Notes under the pieces: generated by a model | Databases searched by the model: none | Seen by the model: the letters and a program-made list of their open reading frames with translations, nothing else | Told to the model about the DNA's origin: nothing | Shown: positions 1 to 9,400 of the stretch, one piece after another | How the letters are laid out: every line of letters starts with the position of its first letter | Position numbering within the stretch: position 1 is the stretch's first letter | From: Nitrospira sp. SG-bin2 | GTDB lineage: Bacteria; Nitrospirota; Nitrospiria; Nitrospirales; Nitrospiraceae | Direction: 5' to 3' | Length of the DNA: 56,942 nt | Assembly (NCBI GenBank): GCA_002083405.1 | Contig: LVWT01000018.1 | Location: 1 to 56,942, forward strand | Made by a program: the position numbers and the translations under genes

Positions 1-36
1 GAGGAGAAGAGGGTTTGTCAACAGCCTGCTAGTTGG

Positions 37-636
37 ATGAAAGAAGACAAATATAGGCGTCTGCCACTTTTGGAAGAGCACGGGTACTTGGACTTCGGTA
101 TCCCAGTTTGGGTTGATCCGTCAGGAAAAGCTACGCCCATTGTTCTCTACAAGCCAGACTCCAAGAACGGTATTGAATTGCCGCTTGCAGGTCGTCAGGT
201 CCAGTTTCATGTGACCTATGTCGAGTTCGCTGACGTGTATTTGCTTAAGGGAGAGCAGCGTACGTCAGATGCCATACCTATATGGTTGCTCAAACCAGAC
301 GGAATCGTCACGAAGGTCTTAGAGCCTACGGGGAAATCATGGGAAAAGATGGGATGGGGGCATTTTTATCTGACAAAGAAAGGTCTGTTACTTACTGGTG
401 GAAGAGGTGACTATGGCAATGTTGGGACTACTGGTGGGTATCTGCTGGAAAGTGGGAACCCCACACGTATCATTGTAGGTTTTGTGCGAAATGCTGTGGT
501 TTCGCCCGATGGCTGCAAGATGGCTTTTGTGCATGCTCTACATTCGCAGGCTGAAGCCGACAGCGCAAAAGCGTTGCGTGAAGGCAGACCAGGCACTCGG
601 ACACTTAAGATCATCGATCTCTGTAAGGGAGAATAG
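37..636 (+). CDS. Hypothetical protein preceding a lipase gene (5' end may lie outside the window)
   Basis: A 199-residue protein of no family I can name. The reading frame is open to the left edge of the window, so the ATG used here is only the first visible one and the true start may lie upstream. No signal peptide or membrane segment is visible. The C-terminal third contains a VSPDGCKMAF segment that resembles a beta-propeller blade of the TolB/WD type, but a single blade is not proof. It ends 2 bases before the next gene, whose SD (AAGGGAGA) lies inside its last codons, so the two are almost certainly cotranscribed and translationally coupled. Tight pairing with a lipase-motif protein makes a cognate inhibitor, immunity or chaperone role conceivable; this is inference only. 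Confidence 0.7.
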   Translation: MKEDKYRRLPLLEEHGYLDFGIPVWVDPSGKATPIVLYKPDSKNGIELPLAGRQVQFHVTYVEFADVYLLKGEQRTSDAIPIWLLKPDGIVTKVLEPTGKSWEKMGWGHFYLTKKGLLLTGGRGDYGNVGTTGGYLLESGNPTRIIVGFVRNAVVSPDGCKMAFVHALHSQAEADSAKALREGRPGTRTLKIIDLCKGE

Positions 637-638
637 TT

Positions 639-1373
639 ATGGCACTGCCTCCGGGCCTTAATGATCTCGCAAAGCTGACACTATTGGCCTCAGATGCATC
701 CTATTTTGATAATCAGCATCCAGCGCCCACACTTTTGGGATCTCTCGATGATACCAATTATGGGCAGAGGACAGCTCTATACTCTGTGCCAGCAGGATTT
801 ACGAAAGCCATAGAGTTTAACAACACCACGGCGACGGGTTTTGGGTTTGTCGCTTATCAAAATGCGCAAACAAATGAAGTGATTGTTGCCTTACGTGGGA
901 CAGACGGTCTTAATCCTCAAGACTGGGTGGCAAATAGCCAATATTTAGGATGGAATCAATGGAATGCTGATGGCGGTGGGCGAGATCGGGTTTTTGCATT
1001 TCTAGATAGTCTCGCTCCTCCTGGGGAGGCATTTGCAGGCACGATCCACTTCACGGGCCAAAGCCTTGGTGGTGGGCTTGCGCAGTATGCGGCGTATGAA
1101 TACGTCCAGTCTCACCAGGGATTAACCGGTTTCAGCAAAGCCAACATCACGCTCACCACCTTCAATGCTTTCGGAGGTGTCCTCGGGCTTGAACAAAACG
1201 CAGGCGGGTATCAATCCAGCGTACTCGCCAATATTGGCTCCAACGCGGACTTCTATGCCGAAGGGGATCTCATCAGTCGTCTGGGCAGTCTCAACGGTGT
1301 GGGCCATACGGGCGGGACGGCCTATATGGTGAATGCCCATGCGACGGAGATCAACCCCGACACTGGAAGATAG
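639..1373 (+). CDS. Class-3 lipase-like alpha/beta hydrolase
   Basis: A 244-residue protein with the nucleophile elbow GQSLGGG in the middle, preceded by a hydrophobic strand (GTIHFTG), as in fungal-type lipase_3 domains. The upstream segment VIVALRGTD is the typical oxyanion-strand motif of this family. A late Asp (GDLIS) and a His near the C terminus (NAHATE or VGHTGG) could complete a Ser-Asp-His triad. There is no signal peptide and no RTX repeats, so a Sec route is unlikely. The start is supported by SD AAGGGAGA. It shares the lipase fold with the N-terminal domain of the giant RTX protein about 2 kb downstream. The substrate cannot be told from sequence; phospholipid or acylglycerol esters are usual in the family. 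Confidence 0.82.
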   Translation: MALPPGLNDLAKLTLLASDASYFDNQHPAPTLLGSLDDTNYGQRTALYSVPAGFTKAIEFNNTTATGFGFVAYQNAQTNEVIVALRGTDGLNPQDWVANSQYLGWNQWNADGGGRDRVFAFLDSLAPPGEAFAGTIHFTGQSLGGGLAQYAAYEYVQSHQGLTGFSKANITLTTFNAFGGVLGLEQNAGGYQSSVLANIGSNADFYAEGDLISRLGSLNGVGHTGGTAYMVNAHATEINPDTGR

Positions 1374-1377
1374 AAAA

Positions 1378-1393
1378 GGTGGCAGGAACCATT
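1378..1393 (+). repeat. Left REP-like end of the RAYT unit
   Basis: GGTGGCAGGAACCATT, in inverted orientation to the copy at 2099-2114, differing at one of 16 positions. The two copies bracket the transposase gene. The same core GTCAGGAACCATT forms the arms of the palindrome at 19028-19090. Confidence 0.7.
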
Positions 1394-1426
1394 GTGTGTG
1401 CTGATGGCATGAACTAAGGAGTGTCG

Positions 1427-2110
1427 ATGGGAAGACCGTTGCGTCCCACGGCCGCAGATGTGGTGTATCACGTGCTCAACCGCGCGAACGCCCGCCAAAC
1501 ATTATTTGAGAACGATGCCGATTATGGGGCATTTGAACGGGTTCTCGCGCAGGCCTGTCAACGTGTGTCGATACGGCTATTGGCCTATTGTGTCATGCCG
1601 AACCACTGGCATCTGGTGGTCTGGCCACAACGCGAGGGCGATCTCTCGCGGTTCATGAATTGGCTCACTCTTACGCATACACAACGCTGGCATCAGCACC
1701 GACACACAGTGGGTGAAGGACATGTTTATCAAGGGCGCTTCAAATCGTTCCCGGTTGAAGCGAGCGAGTATCTGTTGACCGTCTGCCGATATGTCGAACG
1801 GAATCCAGTTCGGGCGGGATTGGTGGCTCGAGCGGAGCAGTGGCGCTGGAGCAGTGCCGGGCAGCGGGGCACGGTACAGCTGACGATCCCGCAGGGTAAG
1901 TGGCCGATGGAGCGGCCTGCTGATTGGCTTGACTGGGTAAATGCGGGCGAACCGCATGAACAGGTGTGCGCAGTGCGGAGAAGCGTGACCAAGGGACAGC
2001 CGTACGGCAGTGAGCCGTGGATCGCGCAGATGGTCACGCAGTGGAATCTGGGTGCGACGTTGCGAGACCGAGGGCGACCGAAGAAGGAGCTGGCAAAGAA
2101 TGGTTCCTGA
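1427..2110 (+). CDS. REP-associated tyrosine transposase (RAYT, Y1/HUH family)
   Basis: A 227-residue single-domain Y1 transposase of the IS200-like group that mobilises or processes REP palindromes. The HUH metal-binding motif is visible as MPNHWHLVV (His60, His62) and the catalytic tyrosine is Tyr122 in RYVERNPVRAGLV, the RAYT signature. GHVYQGRFKS and the WSS motif are also typical. The ATG at 1427 is chosen over an in-frame GTG at 1421 because AAGGAG lies 5 bases upstream of it. The TGA stop codon is part of the right REP-like end (AATGGTTCCTGACACC). The gene appears intact and is bracketed by inverted ends. It sits between the first lipase gene and the following small genes, consistent with later insertion. 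Confidence 0.92.
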   Translation: MGRPLRPTAADVVYHVLNRANARQTLFENDADYGAFERVLAQACQRVSIRLLAYCVMPNHWHLVVWPQREGDLSRFMNWLTLTHTQRWHQHRHTVGEGHVYQGRFKSFPVEASEYLLTVCRYVERNPVRAGLVARAEQWRWSSAGQRGTVQLTIPQGKWPMERPADWLDWVNAGEPHEQVCAVRRSVTKGQPYGSEPWIAQMVTQWNLGATLRDRGRPKKELAKNGS

Positions 2111-2114
2111 CACC
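2099..2114 (-). repeat. Right REP-like end, containing the RAYT stop codon
   Basis: AATGGTTCCTGACACC; inverted partner of 1378-1393. The transposase reads through its first half and terminates at the embedded TGA (2108-2110). Confidence 0.75.
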
Positions 2115-2341
2115 TTTATCCCACCCCCGAGAAGAGCAAGAGAGTAAAGGAAGCGATAGATCCGGTTGGATCTATTGCCAGACTAGTAGCCGTGATATCG
2201 TACAGCACGTTGCCGTGTTGGAATCCTACGGAGCTCCCACATGCGCCCCTCAGACCGACCAGATTTCAGATCCCCAACGATCGATTCGATCAGTCTCTCA
2301 GCCTGTATTTCACTAGCCTCTTGAAGAAGGAGTGATCCCGC

Positions 2342-2677
2342 ATGAGCGATAGGAAAGATCTCGCCGTGGACAACGCCATTTCCCTGAACGTGAGATTGAA
2401 ACCCTCTGAGTCTTCAGCCCATCCGCACGCCGTGAACTATTCTAACGTTGGGGTGGCGCAGGGCATTGCGTACCTGGATTTCGGCTTCATCGAACCAGTT
2501 GCCCTCGCGGCTATTGCGAAGACCACGAAGGACGGGCAACCGGCACCGAAAGGATTGGACGGCCATCTCGTCACCCGTGTCGCGATGGGTGTCGATGTCC
2601 TTGCGCGCTTGCAGCAGCAGATTCAGCAAGTATTGATCAGCCTGCGCGAGGCGCAGCAGGGGAAGGCGAAGGGATGA
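2342..2677 (+). CDS. Small DUF3467-like protein, copy 1
   Basis: A 111-residue protein with an AAGGAG SD about ten bases before the ATG. It is a clear paralogue of the 107-residue protein at 15999-16322: both contain ISLNVRLK, ESSAHP.AVNY, NVGVAQG, AYLDFGFIEP, a KDGQ.APKGL segment and a closing helix LARL.QQIQQVL. The order (beta strand, a YSN/YAN motif, LDFG, then a V.RVAM helix) resembles DUF3467 proteins, but the match is by eye and weak. There is no signal peptide or membrane segment. It lies directly upstream of the lipoprotein and giant RTX genes, while the second copy lies directly upstream of the type I exporter genes. That suggests a role tied to RTX expression or export; the function is unknown. 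Confidence 0.75.
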   Translation: MSDRKDLAVDNAISLNVRLKPSESSAHPHAVNYSNVGVAQGIAYLDFGFIEPVALAAIAKTTKDGQPAPKGLDGHLVTRVAMGVDVLARLQQQIQQVLISLREAQQGKAKG

Positions 2678-2708
2678 TGCCAATGATGAAGCGGAAAAGG
2701 ATGGCGGC

Positions 2709-3419
2709 ATGATGAATCTACATGGGCTGCGATGGCTATTCCAAGTAAGCGCCCTGATCGTTGTTGTTGAGATGAATGCGTGTGCGATGGTTGGCGCTCT
2801 GCCGTTCAGTGGAGATAGTTGGAAAGAGGAAGTGCTGCTGCATGACGGGAGCAAACTGGTAATCACGCGGTCACAGACCTATGGGGGTCGGCATGAGATC
2901 GGGCAGCCGCCGCCAATCAAAGAGCACACAGTGACGTTCACAATGCCCAATACCAACAAGACCATCACCTGGACGAGCGAATATGGCAAGGAACTGGGGC
3001 GCACCAATTTTCACCTGCTGGCCGTGCATGTGTTGAATGGCACGCCGTACCTCGTGACAGAACCAAACTTGTGTTTGTCATACAACAAGTGGGGCCGGCC
3101 GAATCCGCCCTATGTGTTTTTCAAGTACGATGGCGCCGCCTGGCAGCGTATTCCGCTTGAAGAGTTTCCTGTCGAGTTTAAATCCATCAATGTGGCCCTC
3201 AGCATCATAGGGCGTAAGGGAGCGGACTTAGTGAGGCAGGGTGTTGTTTCGTCAGAGAAGATCAAGGAAGTGAACCGTCATACAGTGAACCCTGACCACA
3301 AGACCATCTTACGGGAGCCGGTGAAGCTGGGGACAGAGGGATCAGCAGTGAATTGTCTAGAGATGGTTTTCCACAACGGAGTATGGGTTGGCGGCTCTGG
3401 CGACTCCATCAGTAAGTAA
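2709..3419 (+). CDS. Putative exported or lipid-anchored protein upstream of the lipase-RTX gene
   Basis: A 236-residue protein with an N-terminal hydrophobic stretch (LFQVSALIVVVEMNACAM). Cys25 could be a lipoprotein cysteine, although Met at -3 and Asn at -2 are not a canonical lipobox. The mature part is rich in beta-strand-like segments (KLVITRSQTYGGRHEIGQ, TVTFTMPNTNKTITW, GTPYLVTEPNLC) and contains RPNPPYVFFKYDG. I do not recognise a named domain. It ends 58 bases before the giant lipase-RTX gene. The arrangement repeats the pairing at 37-1373, where a different ~200-residue protein precedes a lipase-motif protein. An envelope-located immunity or inhibitor protein for the lipase is a reasonable hypothesis, not demonstrated. 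Confidence 0.7.
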   Translation: MMNLHGLRWLFQVSALIVVVEMNACAMVGALPFSGDSWKEEVLLHDGSKLVITRSQTYGGRHEIGQPPPIKEHTVTFTMPNTNKTITWTSEYGKELGRTNFHLLAVHVLNGTPYLVTEPNLCLSYNKWGRPNPPYVFFKYDGAAWQRIPLEEFPVEFKSINVALSIIGRKGADLVRQGVVSSEKIKEVNRHTVNPDHKTILREPVKLGTEGSAVNCLEMVFHNGVWVGGSGDSISK

Positions 3420-3477
3420 ATGAAGGATCGATGCTAGAACTGAATATTTGTTAGTCGCACAAATTGTAGAGGTGATC

Positions 3478-6400
3478 ATGACAGTGCAGCCTAGTGACTA
3501 TGCGCTCATGGCGGGCGCTTCCTACATATCTACGCGCCCAGACATTAACAAATTCCCGATTCCAATGGATTGGGCGACAATACCAGGTCCAAACGGCTAT
3601 CGCCTCAATCCAAGTTCTGGCTTTGAGGCAGCTGCCTACCGAAATATCACGACGAATGAAATCGTCATCTCCTATGCCGGGACCAATCCTGGCGATCTTT
3701 CCGGAGACATGGCGGCCAATATTGGATTAGCCACTGGTGTCGGCTCTGACCAACTTCGTGAAGCCGCTGTCTTTTATTTAAATATCCAACGGCAACTCCA
3801 GACAGCCAATATCACCGCCACCATTACGTTCACCGGCCATAGTTTGGGCGGGGGACTGGCGGCTTTGATGGGCGTGTTCTTCAGCAAGCAGGCGGTCACG
3901 TTCGACCAAGCGCCATTTGCCAATTCGGCGGAGGCGAGTCTCGTCCCGCCGGATGTGGCAGCGAATCTCAAGGCCTACTTGCTTGGGCAAAATTATACTG
4001 AAACAGAGTTGCAAGGGTTGACCAACTTTCTTACGCAACGCGCCGCCTTGCCGATGGGGGAGATCCCCAACACCAATCTGGTGAAGAGCATCAATGTGCA
4101 AGGAGAGCTCTTGTCTGGGATGCCCTACAATATCCCGGATCGTATCGGTCAATCGTCTGATATCCCTACCAATGCCCCAGGAGTCACGGGGGTTAATCTG
4201 CACTCGGTGGCCTTGCTGACTGCATTTCTGCAAAGCAAGGGCACAGCGCCGTTACAGCATGCGTTGAACGATGTGACATTCAAGCTTACGAATCTAGTGG
4301 AGATGATCTTTGACGACAACTTGTACGCGAATCCGACCACTGACGCTGAGAATCGGAACTTTCTTGAGCGTCTTGTTCAGAATGAGCAGGGTAACGCCAT
4401 GGTGACCCGCTTCACCTCCGATCTCTGGAAGCTGGCCCAGGATGGTGGGCTCACGATTATGGACGGTCCTGCTCCCGCCACGAATTTGGTCAGCAAGGCG
4501 TTGATCGCCTTTGCCATGCAGATGTACTACCAAGACACAGCTCAGGCCACAAACCGTGAGAAGGAACTCTTCACCTCAGTCACAGGCGGTGTCCAATTCG
4601 ATCGGGCTAACGTGACGGACACGTTGGCTACTGCCAAGGGCTACAACGATTTCCACTTTTATCTCATCAACAACTTTTCTCCCGCCGATCGCCAGAGGAT
4701 TGAAGATCTCCTTCCTGTCCTGCGGGACTGGTACGTCCAGGCAGGCGGGAGCGGGATGGAGGCGACTGACACCCAGAACCGCGGGGCGTTCATGTTGGGC
4801 GGCTATCGTGAGGATACTCTGGCCGGCGGGGCGGGCACGGATCTGCTGATTGGGAATGCCGGTCACGACAGCCTGACGGGCGGCGCGGGGGCCGATACGC
4901 TGATCGGAGGCGCAGGGTTCGACCGCTACTACTACAACACAGGCGATGGGCATGATCGCATTGAAGACTCCGATGCCAGGGGCATCATCGTGGTTAATGG
5001 CCAGATGCTGGTTGGCGGAGTGAAGAAGGCGGGGCAGACGGATTGGGAAAGCGCGGATGGCACAATCACGTACCGCATGTCGGGGACGGATTTGATCGTG
5101 GAGCTAGCCGGCGAAACGATCTTGACCGTCAATGAGGATTTCGAGAGCGGCCAGTTCGGGATTCGGCTGATTGATGAAGCGGCGCCGCCATCGTATGACA
5201 ATGGGTGGGATACGAGACGGTACTATGCCGAAACCGGGCTTGAACCGGACGGTCCGGCTTGGGATCGTACCTATCCGTACACAGACCCCCCTGTCAACCT
5301 AATCATTTACGGCGGCGAAAATCCGAATGATCTCGGTTCTTTCCATGACGGCAACGATCAGTTCTATGGCTATGGAGGAAACGATTCGATTATAGCAGGC
5401 ATAGGACATGATCGGGTCTATGGTGGGGAGGGTAATGATTGGATTCATGGTGGAATTCTCACGGTTTCGGTGGAAGAAAACATCGATAATTCGGATGGGG
5501 ATGATTATCTGGATGGAGAAAATGGGGATGACCATCTCGCAGGTCTCGCGGGGAATGACCGTTTATTTGGTGGTGCGGGAAGCGACCGTCTCGAAGGTGA
5601 CGGTGATACTTCTAGAACATTTTATTATGTGCCCTCAGGGGGAGATGACGTTCTTGATGGAGGCGCCGGCAACGATTTTCTGTACGGTGATTACGGTGCG
5701 GATGTGCTCTTTGGAGGTGACGATGACGATTATCTACGAGGCGATTATGTGAGACATTATCGTATGGCTCGTGCAGGAACATTGGAGGACTGGAACACAC
5801 GGTACCCGGTTTCCTTCGACGTCACCAGGGCTGGCAATGATTTTCTGGATGGAGGCGCCGGCGACGATGAGATGTATGGTGATGGTGGTGATGACACGCT
5901 CATTGGAGGCACTGGAAACGACATTCTAGTAGGGGACTATAGGCGAGATTTTTATTTTTATGAAGGAGGAGAGTGGCGGGAAGGCGTCTTTTATCCTGAC
6001 CCGGGAGACCCGGCCCCATGGACGGACGAAGCGGTGCTGGATGAGTCTGGTGACGATGTGCTGGAGGGTGGAGAGGGCGACGATACGCTTATTGGGCAGC
6101 GCGGTGATGATATCCTGGCCGGTGGCACCGGCGCCGACATCCTGTTTGGCGATGTCGGGGCGGATACATTGTTCGGCAATGACGGGGACGATTTTCTCTA
6201 TGGCGATACTGACGGACCTGAGATATTCACAGGCGCGAATGATTTTCTCGATGGCGGCGCTGGGGATGACCAGCTGGTCGGGGACAGTGGGGATGATGTA
6301 TTAGTCGGTGGTATCGGAAATGACCTCCTGGTGGGCGACAACGATCTCAATCCGCAAATTATCGGAGCCGATGTGCTGTTTGGGGATGCGGGGGATGATG

Positions 6401-9400
6401 AACTGCAAGGCGGTTCAGGCAACGACCTCCTCTATGGCGGGGTCGGGAGTGACGCCTATGTGCTCAATGTCGGCGATGGGCAGGATGAGACGTTTGAGGA
6501 AGATAGGATTGGTGACGTCAATACCATCATCTTCGGACCCGGGATCACGCTGGAGATGTTGACCTTCACGCCGAACGCAGCACAAGAGACCCTCCTGATT
6601 CAGGCCGGGGCAGACTCCATCCTGGTTCACGGGTTTACCAACAATGGGGTCAATGGCATCGGCGGCATGCAACATATTTCAGTGGACGGACTCGGGTATT
6701 CGCTGCTGGATTTGCTCGGACTGCCGAGCGGAGATGTGGTGGGGACATCGGGGGCCGATCTCATCCGGACCGGCAACGGCAACGACACGATTTTCGCTGC
6801 AGCAGGGAATGACACGATCACGGCCAACGCGGGCAACGACTACCTGGCTGGAGGGGCGGGCCACGACACCTATACGTTTAATTTTGGTGATGGGCTCGAT
6901 ACGATTCAGGACACAGCGATGGTCGGGGCGGGCAACCGCATTGTCTTTGGCGCGGGCATCACGGCAATGAGCCTGACCTATACCCAAAGCTCCGACATGC
7001 TCACGATCGTGTACAACGGCACAGCCGATGCTATCCAGTTAGTTGGATTTAACCAAAACACGGTGCTCGGGTCGTTGGTCGTCTCTACCTTGGAATTTTC
7101 TGACAACAGTGTGGTGAATCTGGCTGATCTCTATCCGACCTTTACCAATCACATTCCCACTCTGGCGAATCCCATTGCCGATCAGACCGTGCTGGAGGAC
7201 GCGCCGCTCAGCGCGGTCGTTCCCGCCAACACGTTTGCGGATCAAGATTCCGGCGATGTGTTGACCTACAGCGCGAGCTTGGCGGGTGGCAGCGCCTTGC
7301 CGACGTGGCTGACGTTCGATCCCGTTTCAGGCGCGTTCAGCGGGACGCCGGATAATGCGCAGGTCGGGACGATCGGGTTGCGTGTGACGGCGACGGACAG
7401 TATGAATGCCAGTGTCTCGGACATCTTCAATCTCACCATCACCAATGTGAATGATGCACCAACGGTGGCCGTGCCGGTGGCGGATCAGTTTGCGACGAAA
7501 GACATCTCCTTCACCTTCGTAGTGCCGACGGGAACCTTTGCCGATGTGGATGTAGGCGATACCCTGACGTATGGGACTACCTTGGCCGACGGCAGCCTAT
7601 TGCCGGCATGGCTCACTTTCAATCCGTCTACCCGGACGTTCAGTGGGACGCCGCAGATGACAGATGTCGGTGTGCTCAGCGTACGCGTGACGGCGACGGA
7701 CACGGGCAGCCTCAGTGTCTCGGATGTCTTTACTCTTTCGGTGGCGCATGGGTTGAACGAAATTGTTGGGACCTCGGCGAACGAAACGTTGACGGGGACG
7801 GTGGGCCACGACTTGCTTCGAGGGCTCGGTGGGAATGATACCCTCCTTGGACTCGACGGCAACGATACCCTCGAAGGCGGAGACGGGAATGATCAGTTGA
7901 GTGGGGGGAATGGCAACGATACGTTGGATGGCGGAGCAGGAGACGACCAACTACACGCAGGGACTCCTGGAGAAGCTGGCAATAACATCTTGAGGGGTGG
8001 GGCCGGGGCGGATCGTCTGGAAGGATACTCGGGTAATGATACCTTCCAGGGCGGGGCCGGCAACGACACATTCTATGATTCCTACGGCGGGCAAAACGTC
8101 TACCTGTTTGACCGCGGCGACGGCCAGGACACCATTAGTTCCAGCTATGGCACCGTGCGCTTTGGGGCAGGCGTATTGCCAACAGAGGTCACAGTGCGAG
8201 GTAATCGCCTCGGTTCAATGACGCTCAGTATCGCTGGTACGTCAGATCAAATCGATATCTTTGGTTGGATGAACCCATCGAGTACGGTCCGGATTGATCG
8301 GGTGGAGTTTGCGGATGGGACCGTGTGGAATGCGGCGACCTTACGAGCTATGGCAACTGCCGGTACCTCAGGTAATGACTATCTGGGAGGGACAAACGGC
8401 AATGAGACGCTCGCGGGTTTGGGCGGGAATGATTTGATTCAAGCTTACAGTGGGAGTGACGTTTTAGACGGCGGCTTCGGTAACGATACTCTATGGGGTG
8501 GGCTTGGCGACGACACCTATGTGTTTGGGCGAGGATATGGTTCTGATCTCATCCAAGACGACGGCGGTATTGCGGACACGATCCAACTGGCGTCCGGCAT
8601 TCTGCTTGCCGACGTGACCCTCCTTCAGAATGGCAGCGTGCTGTTGCTGAGTCTCGATCAGAGTGCCACGCAAATAAGGTTTGCCGGAATTGAGCAGATA
8701 GAGTTTGCCGGCGGCCCTCTTTGGGATGCGGCAGCGATCGCGGCCCATACATTTGTCGGCAGTGTCAACGCCATGTTCGGCACTGCGGGCAATGACACGT
8801 TTGTGGTGGATCACACGCTCGATACGGTGACTGAGTCGGTGAATCAAGGGACCGATACGATTCAGAGTCTCGTCTCCTACACCTTGCCGGACAATGTCGA
8901 GAATCTGACCTTGACAGGCTATTTCAATGTGGATGGAACAGGTAACTCATTGAACAATGTGATCATTGGGAACAGCGGCAATAACGTCCTCGCAGGCGGC
9001 CTTGGATTTGATACGCTCCAAGGCGGGGCCGGCGATGATGCCTATATCCTGGTTTTCGGAGGTGTCATCATTGAGGCACCCAACGAAGGCCTCGATGCGA
9101 TCACATTTATCGGTGATGCGGTCAATGGCGGGTGGAATTATACACTGCCCGACAATGTCGAAAACTTGTTCGTGAGTGCTGCCGGACAAGTGATTTCGTC
9201 GGCACGCAGTTTCTACGGTAATGGCTTGAATAACTTTATCCAAGGCGATGCAGAGTGGTTCAATTATATCGACGGCGGGTTGGGGGCCGACATGATGGTC
9301 GGTGGGCGTTATACAGACACCTACGTGGTCGACCATGCTGGTGATGTAATCGTCGAAACCGGATCTTTTTTGGATACGGTCCTGAGTTCGATCAGCTATA

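Noticed and set aside
2017..2316. 99-codon + strand frame overlapping the RAYT 3' end
   Set aside because: It overlaps the transposase in another frame, has no SD and no coding-like sequence.
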